Under the pieces are notes generated by a model. The model made no database searches and was not told the DNA's origin. It saw only the letters and a program-made list of their open reading frames with translations. From Solirubrobacteraceae bacterium (lineage in GTDB: Bacteria; Actinomycetota; Thermoleophilia; Solirubrobacterales; Solirubrobacteraceae), in contig JAICUS010000367.1 of the NCBI GenBank assembly GCA_025935735.1, positions 1 to 6,319 on the forward strand: a stretch of DNA of 6,319 bases, read 5' to 3'. Below, one piece after another: positions 1 to 6,319 of this stretch. The position numbers were made by a program, and so were the translations under genes. Positions within the stretch are counted from its first letter, which is position 1. Each line of letters opens with the position of its first letter.

Positions 1-2676
1 CTACGGGTCGGACCGCGGGTGGGCCAGCGCGTCGCCCAGCGCGGCGCGGGACTCGATGCCGAGCTTGCGGTAGACGTGCGTGAGGTGGCGCTCCACGGTC
101 TTGAGGCTGAGCAGGAGCTCCGCGGCGACCTCGCGGTTGCTGTGGCCCGCGGCGGCGAGCTGGGCGATCGCGCGCTCCTGCGGCGTCAGTCGCGAGCGGT
201 CCGCGCCCGGGCCCCGCTTGGCCGGAGTGAGCCCGCAGGCGTCGAGCTCGCGGGTCGCGCGGGCGAGCATCGGCTCGGCGCCGAGCGCGGCGAACGTGTC
301 GCCGGCGGCTTCGAGCGCGGCCGCCGCGGCGCGCCGCCGGCCCCAGCGGCGCAGGAAGCCGCCCTGGGTCAGCTCGCACAGCGCGCGCTCGTATGGCATG
401 CCGGCGGGCACCGCCTCCAACGCGCGGCGGTGCGCGGCGTCGGCCGCCGGGGCGTCGCCGCGCGCCGCCTCCAGCCGGCCGCGCACCCGGGCGATCCGCG
501 CGATCGCCGAGCCGAGGCCGTGCCGGGCGGCGATCGCCTCGTGCGCGCCGGCCACCGCGTCGGCCTCGGCGAGCCGCCCGAGCGCCACCAGCGCGTCGGC
601 GTACGGCGCCGCCCACGGCCAGTGGCCGGGATGGTCGACGGCGTCGCGATGCCCGAGCTGCGCCAGCGGGCCGAGCAGCCGCACGACCTCGTCCGGGCGG
701 CCCTGCGCGGCGGCCAGCTCGGCGCGGCCCAGGGCGACCTCGGCGACGTGGTTCTCGAACACCGCGGGGAGCGCCGCCAGCTCGCCGGCCAGCGCGGCGC
801 AGTCCGCCGCGTCGCCGCGCGCCGCCGGGACGAGCGCCGCGGCCCAGCCGGCGGGCGCCTGCGCGGCGACGTCGGCCGCCTCGGCGGCGAGCACCTGGGC
901 GCGGTGGGCCAGCAGCGCGGCGTCGTCCCAGCGGCCGGCCGCGAACTCCACGCGGGCGTGTGACGCCAGCGCCCGCGCCGCGACGATGAGCGAGCGCGAC
1001 GGCACCGGCCGCGCGGTCTCGCCCTGCAGCGCCGCGCGCGCGCCGGCCAGGTCGTCGTCGGCCAGCAGCAGGCTCCCCCGATGCGCCCCCGCGGGCGCGC
1101 CGGCGAGCGCCTCGTAGGCCGCGTCCCGGCGGCCCGACCAGTGCAGCCCGAGCGCGCGCCAGCCGGCGGCGCGCGCCCGGCCGGCCTCCTCGCCGGCCAG
1201 CGCCCCGGCGCGCTGCGCCCACTCGACCGCGTCGCCCGCGCGCAGGCGGATGATCGACACGAACGCCGTCCGCTCGGCGATCCGCCCGGCCAGGGCCGCG
1301 TCCACGCCGGGGTCGACGAGCCGCCAGGCGCGCTCCAGCCGCTCCTCCGCCTCGCCGCGCCGGCCGGCGCCGATCGCCACGTAGGCGAGCACGGCGTCGA
1401 GCAGCGGCCCCGGGGCAAAGCCGCCGGTCCCCGCCGCCAGGGCCTGGGCGCGCGGCGTGTCGCCGGCGTACATCGCCGTCTCGACCGCGGCCAGCAGGCG
1501 GCGCTCGCGGCCGGCGCGCGTGTCGCTCAACCGGCTGGCGGCGACGAGCGCGGGGACCGCCGGCGCCCAGGCCTGCGCGCGGGCGCAGCGCCCGGCGAAC
1601 GCGTCGAGGTCCTCCGCCAGCGCGGCGTCGGCCCCCGGGCTCGCCGCCACGCGATGGCCGAGCGCCGTCCACTCATCCGTCACCGCCGTCGCCGCCGCGG
1701 CGTGCAGCTCCGCCCGCCGGGCCGGCAGCAGCTGCTGGTAGACGGACGCGCGGATCAGCGGATGGGCGAAGCGCAGCTCCGGGCCGGCGGGACCGTCGTC
1801 CAGGCGCACGAGCTCGGCGGCGACCGGGGCGTCGAGCGCGGCCAGCGGGTCGGCCACCCCGGCCACGTCCGCGGCGAGCGCCAGCGGCGCGTGCAGGCCG
1901 AGGACGCAGGCCGCCTCCAACAGGCGCACCGCGTCGCCCGGCGTCGCCGCCAGCCGCTGGGCCACGAGCGCCGCGAACGAGCGCGGCGCGGGCAGCGCCG
2001 CCCCCGGCTCCGCCCATAGCTGCGCCGGGACCTCGGCCAGCAGCGCGCGGGCGGGGAGCGCGTTGCCCGCGCTGTGCTCGCGCAGCCGCCGCGCCGCGGC
2101 GACGGACAGCTCGACGCCCAGCTCCGCCGCCAGCGCGCGGATGTCGCCGGCGTCCAGCGGCGCGACGGTCAGGGTGCGCCCGGTGCGGCCGTCCGCCGCC
2201 TTGCGCAGCGCCTCCGGGATCCGCTCCAGCTCGCGCCCGGCGAGCAGGACGAGCACCGCGTCCTCGACCAGGCGGCGGATGGCGAACGACAGCGCCCGCA
2301 GCGACGCCTCGTCGGCCCACTGCACGTCGTCGACGACGAGCACCGCCGGCCCGTCGGCCTGCAGCTCGCTGAGCGCCTGCAGCAGCCGCGCCCCGGCCTC
2401 GACGTGGCCGGCGCCGGCGAGCGGGCCGGACCCGCGCAGCAGCTGCTCGAGCAGGCCGAGCTCGACCTCGGTCTCGAACTCGTCGCCGCTCGCCCGCAGC
2501 ACCCGCGCGTCCGCGAGGCCGGCCACGAAGTGCTCGGCCAGCGTGGTCTTGCCGATGCCCGCCGGCCCCTCGAGCAGGACGACCCGCGCGCGGCCGGCCC
2601 GCACGCTGTCGAGCTCGGCGCGCAGCACGGCGAGCTCGTCGTCGCGGCCTACGATCGTCGTCTCCAGCTGCTCCAT
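1..2676 (-). CDS. LuxR family transcriptional regulator with N-terminal STAND/AAA ATPase module (LAL type)
   Basis: This complete 891-aa protein ends with TAG at the first three bases of the window. Its domains match large ATP-binding LuxR (LAL, MalT-like) regulators. The N-terminal VGRDDEL (9-15) leads into an ATPase domain with Walker A GPAGIGKTT (37-45), Walker B VLVVDDVQWAD (112-122, acidic pair D116-D117), GNAL (204-207) and FAHPLIRASVY (303-313). From about 320 to 800 there is a long Ala-rich, mostly helical region that resembles degenerate TPR-like repeats and is the likely ligand- or protein-sensing part. The C-terminal LuxR/GerE helix-turn-helix (830-891) begins LTPQERAIAQLAAAGHSNREVA, in which the typical LT.QE and G.SN.E.A positions are conserved; the recognition helix is about 857-872. 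The family acts by ligand- and ATP-dependent oligomerisation that activates a nearby promoter. Only 6 bp separate it from the SDR stop, so it is probably the last gene of the operon and may control it. The effector is unknown. The ATG at 2676 is supported by the adjacent GAGGGG and by the family N-terminus. Confidence 0.95.
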   Translation of the reverse strand: MEQLETTIVGRDDELAVLRAELDSVRAGRARVVLLEGPAGIGKTTLAEHFVAGLADARVLRASGDEFETEVELGLLEQLLRGSGPLAGAGHVEAGARLLQALSELQADGPAVLVVDDVQWADEASLRALSFAIRRLVEDAVLVLLAGRELERIPEALRKAADGRTGRTLTVAPLDAGDIRALAAELGVELSVAAARRLREHSAGNALPARALLAEVPAQLWAEPGAALPAPRSFAALVAQRLAATPGDAVRLLEAACVLGLHAPLALAADVAGVADPLAALDAPVAAELVRLDDGPAGPELRFAHPLIRASVYQQLLPARRAELHAAAATAVTDEWTALGHRVAASPGADAALAEDLDAFAGRCARAQAWAPAVPALVAASRLSDTRAGRERRLLAAVETAMYAGDTPRAQALAAGTGGFAPGPLLDAVLAYVAIGAGRRGEAEERLERAWRLVDPGVDAALAGRIAERTAFVSIIRLRAGDAVEWAQRAGALAGEEAGRARAAGWRALGLHWSGRRDAAYEALAGAPAGAHRGSLLLADDDLAGARAALQGETARPVPSRSLIVAARALASHARVEFAAGRWDDAALLAHRAQVLAAEAADVAAQAPAGWAAALVPAARGDAADCAALAGELAALPAVFENHVAEVALGRAELAAAQGRPDEVVRLLGPLAQLGHRDAVDHPGHWPWAAPYADALVALGRLAEADAVAGAHEAIAARHGLGSAIARIARVRGRLEAARGDAPAADAAHRRALEAVPAGMPYERALCELTQGGFLRRWGRRRAAAAALEAAGDTFAALGAEPMLARATRELDACGLTPAKRGPGADRSRLTPQERAIAQLAAAGHSNREVAAELLLSLKTVERHLTHVYRKLGIESRAALGDALAHPRSDP

Positions 2677-2678
2677 CG

Positions 2679-2684
2679 CCCCTC
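2679..2684 (-). promoter_or_regulatory. Ribosome-binding site of the LAL regulator, overlapping the SDR stop codon
   Basis: The minus strand reads TGAGGGGCG then ATG, so the SDR stop TGA supplies the first bases of a GAGGGG Shine-Dalgarno. The spacer is only 2 nt from the last G, or 4 nt if GAGG is the pairing core. This decides the ATG at 2676 and leaves no room for a separate promoter or terminator between the two genes, other than one lying within the SDR coding region. Confidence 0.65.
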
Positions 2685-3480
2685 AGGCGATCTGGGGGAA
2701 GCGCTCCACCGGGAAGGTCTCGATCTCCGGGGAGCGCTGCTGGAAGAGCACGCCGCCGTCGACGGTGACGAAGCTGCCGGTGATGTACGCGGCGTCGTCG
2801 GACGCGAGGAAGACGGCCGGGCCGGCGAGGTCGGCGGAGGTGCCGGCGCGGCCGAGCGGGACGGTCGCGGCCGTCCGGGCGAGCGCCTCGGGCGGCGCGC
2901 CGTCGGGGGCGATCAGGCCCGGGACGAGGCCGACGACGCGGATGTCGTAGGGCGCGAGGTCGAGCGCCAGCGCGCGGGTGAGCGCCTCGATGCCGCCCTT
3001 GGACGCGTCGTAGGCGGTCATGCCGCGGTGGGCGCGGGTGGCGCCGCCGGAGGACGTGGTGATGATCACGCCGCCGCCGTGGCGGGCCATGTGGTGTGCG
3101 GCGGCGACCGAGCACAGGTAGTGGCCGCGCAGGTTGTTGGCGATCACCCGGTCGAAGAACTCGACGTCGGCCTCCAGGGCGTGCCTGACCGCGTCGCGGA
3201 CCAGGCCGGCGTTGCTCAGCATCACGTGCAGGCCGCCGAACGCGTCGAGGGTCGCCGCGACCAGCGCGTCGACGTCCTCCTTGCGCGACACGTCGGTCCG
3301 GACGGCGATCGCCTCGCCGCCGTCGTCCGCGATCTGCGCGGCGACCGCCTCGGCGCTGCCGCCGTCGATGTCGGTGACCACGACCTTCGCGCCCTCGGCG
3401 GCGTAGCGGAGCGCGATCGCGCGGCCGATGCCGCGCCCCGATCCGGTGACCACCGCGACCTTGCCGGCCAGCTTGCTCAT
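2683..3480 (-). CDS. SDR family NAD(P)-dependent oxidoreductase (classical type)
   Basis: This complete 265-aa classical short-chain dehydrogenase has a Rossmann fold and no signal peptide. Visible elements: the cofactor-binding TGSGRGIG (12-19); Asp37 at the end of beta strand 2 (VVVTDID), which in this family usually favours NAD(H) over NADP(H); DV at 63-64; SNAG (89-92) in place of the usual NNAG; a candidate catalytic Asn116; Ser144; and Tyr157-x-x-x-Lys161 in YDASKGG. PG at 187-188 and the VDGG end motif at 240-243 are also present. About 22 further residues (VLFQQRSPEIETFPVERFPQIA in part) follow VDGG, a longer tail than most family members have. The ATG at 3480 is firm: it overlaps the hyuB stop as ATGA and has a strong GAGGAGG ribosome-binding site. 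The reaction is probably reversible alcohol/ketone oxidoreduction. In this operon it could supply a ketone to, or process a product of, the HyuA/HyuB complex. Substrate specificity cannot be read from sequence. Confidence 0.94.
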   Translation of the reverse strand: MSKLAGKVAVVTGSGRGIGRAIALRYAAEGAKVVVTDIDGGSAEAVAAQIADDGGEAIAVRTDVSRKEDVDALVAATLDAFGGLHVMLSNAGLVRDAVRHALEADVEFFDRVIANNLRGHYLCSVAAAHHMARHGGGVIITTSSGGATRAHRGMTAYDASKGGIEALTRALALDLAPYDIRVVGLVPGLIAPDGAPPEALARTAATVPLGRAGTSADLAGPAVFLASDDAAYITGSFVTVDGGVLFQQRSPEIETFPVERFPQIA

Positions 3481-5144
3481 GCGTCCTCCTCGATGTCGAA
3501 GTCCTCGGGCAGCAGCACCCGGCCGTCGCGGTGGCGCCGGATGCGCACGCCGTAGATCTCGCGGGCCGCGTCGAGGCTGACGTAGCCGTCGACGACGTCC
3601 TGCAGCACGGCCTGCGGATCGCGCTCGCGCGGGTCGCCGACCCCGCCGCCGCCGGGCAGGTCGAGCCGCACCGCGGCGGCCGGCTGCAGGCGCGTGAGCC
3701 GCTTGGTGGGCAGCGGCCGGCCGTCGACGCTGACCTCGCCGGGCGCGCCGTCGCGGCCGCCGTCGGCGCCGGGAGCGGGAACGGTCGTCCGGTCGGCCAG
3801 GGCCGACACGCTCCACTCCCCGCCCGCGCGCAGCGTCATCACCGAGGTCTGACCGAGGCCGCCGCGCCAGCGCCCGGCGCCGCCGGAGTCGGGGCGCAGC
3901 GAGCGCTCGCGCTGGATCACCGGCGCGGCGAGCTCGAGCACCTCGGTCGGCACGGACGCGACGGCGGAGGGGAAGCCGCTGGCGTTGCGGCCGTCGCGGC
4001 CGTGCCAGGCGCCGGCTCCGCCGGACTGGAAGAGCGTCAGGTTGTGCGGGCTCCAGACCGTGATCCACAGCGCGTCGGAGCTGCCGGCCGGGTGGCGCTC
4101 GAGCACCGGCGCGAGCGCGGCCAGCACCACGCCGGGGATGAAGTGCCCGACGACGTGGCGGGAGGCCACCGGCGCCGGCGGGCGGCAGTTGAGGATGCAG
4201 CCCTCCGGCGCGGTCACGTGCACGGGGGTGAACGAGCCGTCGTTGTGCGGGACGCCGGGGGCGACCGCCGCCTTCAGCGCGAACGACGCGTACGCGTGCG
4301 TGTAGTTGAGGACGACGTTGATGCCGTGCTCGCTCTGCGGCGAGGAGCCGGCGAAGTCGAGCGTGATCTCGTCGCCGGCGATGATCGCCGCGAGCCGCAG
4401 CTCCACCCGCTCGCCGTGGCCGTCGCTGTAGCCGACGGCCTCGTAGCGGCCGTCGGGAAGCCGCGCGATCGCCGCGCGCATCGCGGCCTCGGAGCGGCCG
4501 CGGATCTCCGCGCCGACCGCCTCGAGGTCCTCGAGCCCGAGATCGTCGACGGTGCGCAGCAGGCTGCGGGCGCCGACGGCGTTGGCCGCGGTCTGGGCGT
4601 AGAGGTCGCCGACCGTCTCGCCCGGGGTGCGGACGTTGGCCCGGATCACGGCCAGCAGGTCCTCGTTCATCTCCCCGGCCCGGGCCAGCTTCATGATCGG
4701 CAGGCGCAGGCCCTCCTCGAACACGTCGCTGGCCTCGGCGGACAGCAGCCGCCCGCCGATGTCCGGCGCGTGGCAGGTGGAGGCGAACAGCCCAATCATG
4801 CGCGCGCCGCGGAACACGGGCGTGGCCACCGTGAGGTCGTTGACCTGGCCCGCGGTCATCCACGGGTCGTTGGTCACGAGCACGTCGCCGGGCTCGAGCG
4901 CCTCGGGCGGGAACGCCGCGACGATGTGGCGCGCGCCGGTGGCCATGGCGTTGATGTGGCCCGGCGTGCCGCTGTGCGACTGGCCGAGCATGCGGCCCGC
5001 GCGGTCGAAGACGCCGCACGCGAGGTCCTCGGACTCGCGCACGACCGTGCTGAACGCGGTGCGGACGAGCGTCGCCTGCTGCTCGTCGAGGATCGAGGCC
5101 AGCCGGCCGGCGGCGATCCCGACGGTCACCGGGTCCAGGCTCAT
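3477..5144 (-). CDS. hyuB: Hydantoinase B/oxoprolinase family protein (HyuB-like), partner of the upstream A subunit
   Basis: This is a complete 555-aa protein, of usual length for a free-standing B subunit. The ATG at 5144 is chosen because it overlaps the hyuA stop (ATGA) and because DPVTVGIAAGRLASILDEQ matches the family N-terminus. The frame stays open further upstream only because of base composition. Recognisable motifs: RESEDLACGVFD (36-47), GTPGHINAM (59-67), VLVTNDPW (88-95), HAPDIGG (125-131), the D419-G431 stretch ending GRWRGGLG, and LPGGGGVGDP (496-505) near the C-terminus. In the ketone carboxylase and oxoprolinase families this subunit carries the active site, with a metal bound by two HxxD elements spaced as here. 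In this protein the first element is Q100-V-N-D103, and the second, H125-A-P-D128, is intact. No signal peptide or membrane segment is seen, so a cytoplasmic AB complex is expected. The acidic C-terminus (DFDIEEDA) also encodes the Shine-Dalgarno of the next gene. Family assignment is firm; the exact reaction is open. Confidence 0.95.
   Translation of the reverse strand: MSLDPVTVGIAAGRLASILDEQQATLVRTAFSTVVRESEDLACGVFDRAGRMLGQSHSGTPGHINAMATGARHIVAAFPPEALEPGDVLVTNDPWMTAGQVNDLTVATPVFRGARMIGLFASTCHAPDIGGRLLSAEASDVFEEGLRLPIMKLARAGEMNEDLLAVIRANVRTPGETVGDLYAQTAANAVGARSLLRTVDDLGLEDLEAVGAEIRGRSEAAMRAAIARLPDGRYEAVGYSDGHGERVELRLAAIIAGDEITLDFAGSSPQSEHGINVVLNYTHAYASFALKAAVAPGVPHNDGSFTPVHVTAPEGCILNCRPPAPVASRHVVGHFIPGVVLAALAPVLERHPAGSSDALWITVWSPHNLTLFQSGGAGAWHGRDGRNASGFPSAVASVPTEVLELAAPVIQRERSLRPDSGGAGRWRGGLGQTSVMTLRAGGEWSVSALADRTTVPAPGADGGRDGAPGEVSVDGRPLPTKRLTRLQPAAAVRLDLPGGGGVGDPRERDPQAVLQDVVDGYVSLDAAREIYGVRIRRHRDGRVLLPEDFDIEEDA
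3485..3491 (-). promoter_or_regulatory. Strong Shine-Dalgarno of the SDR gene, embedded in the hyuB coding end
   Basis: On the minus strand the sequence reads GAGGAGG, then ACGC, then ATG, giving a 4-nt spacer to the SDR start. The same bases encode the Ile-Glu-Glu-Asp end of HyuB. Together with the ATGA overlap this fixes the SDR start and suggests that translation of the SDR is coupled to hyuB but can also load ribosomes strongly by itself. Confidence 0.8.
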
Positions 5145-6319
5145 GCGGCCAGCTCGACGATCAGGCTTCCGTCCTCGGCCACGCGGGCCGTCGCGCCCGG
5201 GCCGACGACCGTGGTGGACTCGCGCTCCTCGACGATGGCCGGGCCGGCGAGCGTCGTGCCCGGCCCCATCCGGTAGCGGTCGTGGATCGGCGTCTCGGCG
5301 TAGCCGTCGTCGAAGTACACCGCGCGCGTCCCCTTGCGCGCGTCGCCGTCGCCGGCCGGTGCCGCGACCAGCCGCAGGTCGGGGTCCGGGCCGCGGCTGA
5401 GGACCCGCCAGCTGATGGCCTCGACCGGCACGTCCGGGCCGACCCGGCCGTGGGCGCGGACGTAGGCCGCCTCGAACGCCGCGCGAAGGTCCTCGCCCGG
5501 GGTCACCGGCACGGTCACCTCGAAGCCCTGGCCGACGTAGCGCATGTCGACCGAGCGCTCGTGGGCGATCCCGCTCACGCCCGACGCCGACAGCACCTCG
5601 GCGCCCTGCGCCTCGAGCTCGGTGAACAGCGGCTCCATCCGGGCGAGGGTGTCGTCGTCCACCGGCTCCAGGCGGCTGCGCACCCCGTCGGTGGCCAGCG
5701 GCGCCGCGAGCACGCCGATGGCGCTCATCACACCTGCGGCCGCCGGGACGATCACGGTCCGCGCGCCCAGCGCGGCGGCGACGCCGAACGCGTGCACCGG
5801 CCCGGCGCCGCCGAACGCGAACAGCGGCAGCCCGGTCGCGTCGTGGCCGCGCTCGGCGGCGTGCACGCGCGCCGCGCTGGCCATGTCCTCGTTGACCAGG
5901 CGGTGGATCCCCCACGCCGCCGCCTCGACGGTCAGCCCGAGCGGCTCGGCGACGTGCTCGCGGATCGCGGCGCGCGCCGCGTCGGCGTCGAGGCGCATCT
6001 CGCCGCCCAGGAAGAACCCGGCGTCGAGGTAGCCGAGGACGAGGTCGGCGTCCGTGACCGTGGGACGCGTGCCGCCGGCGCCGTAGCAGGCCGGGCCGGG
6101 ATCGGCGCCCGCCGACTCCGGCCCGCAGGCCAGCAGCCCGAGCGCGTCGACGCCGGCCAGCGACCCGCCGCCGACGCCGATCTCGATCATGTCGATCGTC
6201 GGCGTCTTGATCGGCAGCCCCGAGCCGCGCGTGAAGCGGTCGGTGCGCGCCGCCTCGAACTCGTGGGTGACCAGCGGCCGGCCGGCCTCGATCAGGCACA
6301 GCTTCGCGGTCGTGCCGCC
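5141..6319 (-). CDS. hyuA: Hydantoinase/oxoprolinase family protein, subunit A (HyuA-like), 5' end cut off by the window edge
   Basis: The open frame runs from the right edge of the window to a TGA at 5143-5141 and gives 392 visible residues. An in-frame ATG lies at 6190, but the 43 codons upstream of it are clearly still family sequence, so it is not the start. Family members are about 650-700 aa, so roughly 300 N-terminal residues, including the first GGTFTD-type phosphate loop, lie outside. Visible motifs, numbered from the edge: GGTTAK (1-6), the second ATP phosphate loop; GSGLPIK (32-38); IGVGGGSLAGVD (47-58); GPACYG followed by GTRPTVTDADL (75-93); FGGAGPVHAF (169-178), part of the actin-like ATPase fold; and a C-terminal domain with DMRYVGQGFEVTV (258-270) and GPAIVEERESTTVVGPG (359-375). 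In the family this subunit is cytoplasmic and uses ATP, by phosphorylating the substrate, to drive cyclic amide opening or ketone carboxylation together with subunit B. Its stop overlaps the hyuB start by 4 bp. Family assignment is firm. The substrate (5-oxoproline, N-methylhydantoin, acetone-like or aryl ketone) is not determined. Confidence 0.93.
   Translation of the reverse strand, partial: GGTTAKLCLIEAGRPLVTHEFEAARTDRFTRGSGLPIKTPTIDMIEIGVGGGSLAGVDALGLLACGPESAGADPGPACYGAGGTRPTVTDADLVLGYLDAGFFLGGEMRLDADAARAAIREHVAEPLGLTVEAAAWGIHRLVNEDMASAARVHAAERGHDATGLPLFAFGGAGPVHAFGVAAALGARTVIVPAAAGVMSAIGVLAAPLATDGVRSRLEPVDDDTLARMEPLFTELEAQGAEVLSASGVSGIAHERSVDMRYVGQGFEVTVPVTPGEDLRAAFEAAYVRAHGRVGPDVPVEAISWRVLSRGPDPDLRLVAAPAGDGDARKGTRAVYFDDGYAETPIHDRYRMGPGTTLAGPAIVEERESTTVVGPGATARVAEDGSLIVELAA

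Noticed and set aside
19..963. Plus-strand open frames (also around 80-1117 and 1081-2019) opposite the LAL regulator
   Set aside because: They are Arg/Ala-rich shadows of the regulator's coding strand and have no family motifs.
2677..2682. Promoter or terminator between the SDR and the regulator
   Set aside because: The gap is only 6 bp and is taken up by the ribosome-binding site. No hairpin followed by a T-run is present on the minus strand.
2074..3555. A 493-codon plus-strand open frame opposite the SDR and the start of the regulator
   Set aside because: It spans two well-supported minus-strand genes and their junction. The product has no recognisable domain and a composition typical of high-GC antisense frames.
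2683..5019. Apparent 778-aa fusion of a long N-terminal extension to the SDR
   Set aside because: The extension is the out-of-frame shadow of hyuB and is highly Arg-rich. The SDR start at 3480 has a strong ribosome-binding site and the family-typical N-terminus, so there is no fusion.
3531..5276. A 581-codon open frame on the plus strand, opposite hyuB and the end of hyuA
   Set aside because: It is an antisense shadow. Its product is low-complexity Ala/Arg/Gly/Val sequence with no family motifs, while the minus strand carries clear HyuB motifs throughout. Very high GC makes stop codons rare in all frames.
3477..6299. Apparent 940-aa protein with HyuB at its C-terminus, suggesting an A-B fusion
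   Set aside because: Upstream of 5144 the frame differs from that of hyuA and encodes Arg/Gly-rich shadow sequence. HyuA is read in another frame and ends at 5141 with a 4-bp overlap, so A and B are separate proteins.
1..6319. CRISPR arrays, tRNA/rRNA genes, insertion sequences or toxin-antitoxin genes
   Set aside because: No repeat-spacer periodicity, cloverleaf-like segment, transposase motif or terminal inverted repeat was seen. Essentially every base is accounted for by the four minus-strand genes.

Overview
The window is one tightly packed, single-strand (minus) gene cluster with no intergenic gap longer than 6 bp. In transcription order, from right to left, it holds four genes. First is the 3' part of a hydantoinase/oxoprolinase A-type ATPase subunit (hyuA-like, cut off by the right edge). 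Next are its B-type partner subunit (hyuB-like), a short-chain dehydrogenase/reductase (SDR), and a large LuxR-type regulator with an N-terminal STAND/AAA ATPase module (LAL family). The regulator's stop codon is the first three bases of the window, so nothing downstream of it is visible.

The organism is probably a high-GC Actinomycetota. Two lines counted by eye gave about 75-80% G+C, and all genes have strong G/C third-position bias and Ala/Arg/Gly-rich proteins. LAL regulators beside small catabolic operons fit Actinomycetota well. A Thermoleophilia (Solirubrobacterales-like) source is my best guess, but it is an inference from composition and style, not a proven assignment.

Region by region: 6319-5141 is hyuA-like (392 residues visible, about 300 N-terminal residues missing). 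5144-3477 is hyuB-like (555 aa). 3480-2683 is the SDR (265 aa). 2676-1 is the LAL regulator (891 aa). The A/B and B/SDR junctions are both 4-bp ATGA overlaps. The SDR stop codon abuts the regulator's ribosome-binding site. One polycistronic, translationally coupled mRNA is therefore likely, with its promoter outside the window to the right.

Functional reading: HyuA/HyuB proteins form ATP-dependent complexes that either open cyclic amides (5-oxoproline, hydantoins) or carboxylate ketones (acetone and acetophenone carboxylases). An NAD-type SDR in the same operon is compatible with a secondary alcohol -> ketone -> carboxylated product route, but the substrate cannot be fixed from sequence. The most specific oddity is in HyuB: the first half of the paired HxxD...HxxD motif, which I take to be the metal site, reads QVND (Gln100) instead of HxxD. 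Apart from that and the co-transcribed regulator, this looks like a catabolic operon of known families rather than a wholly new system.
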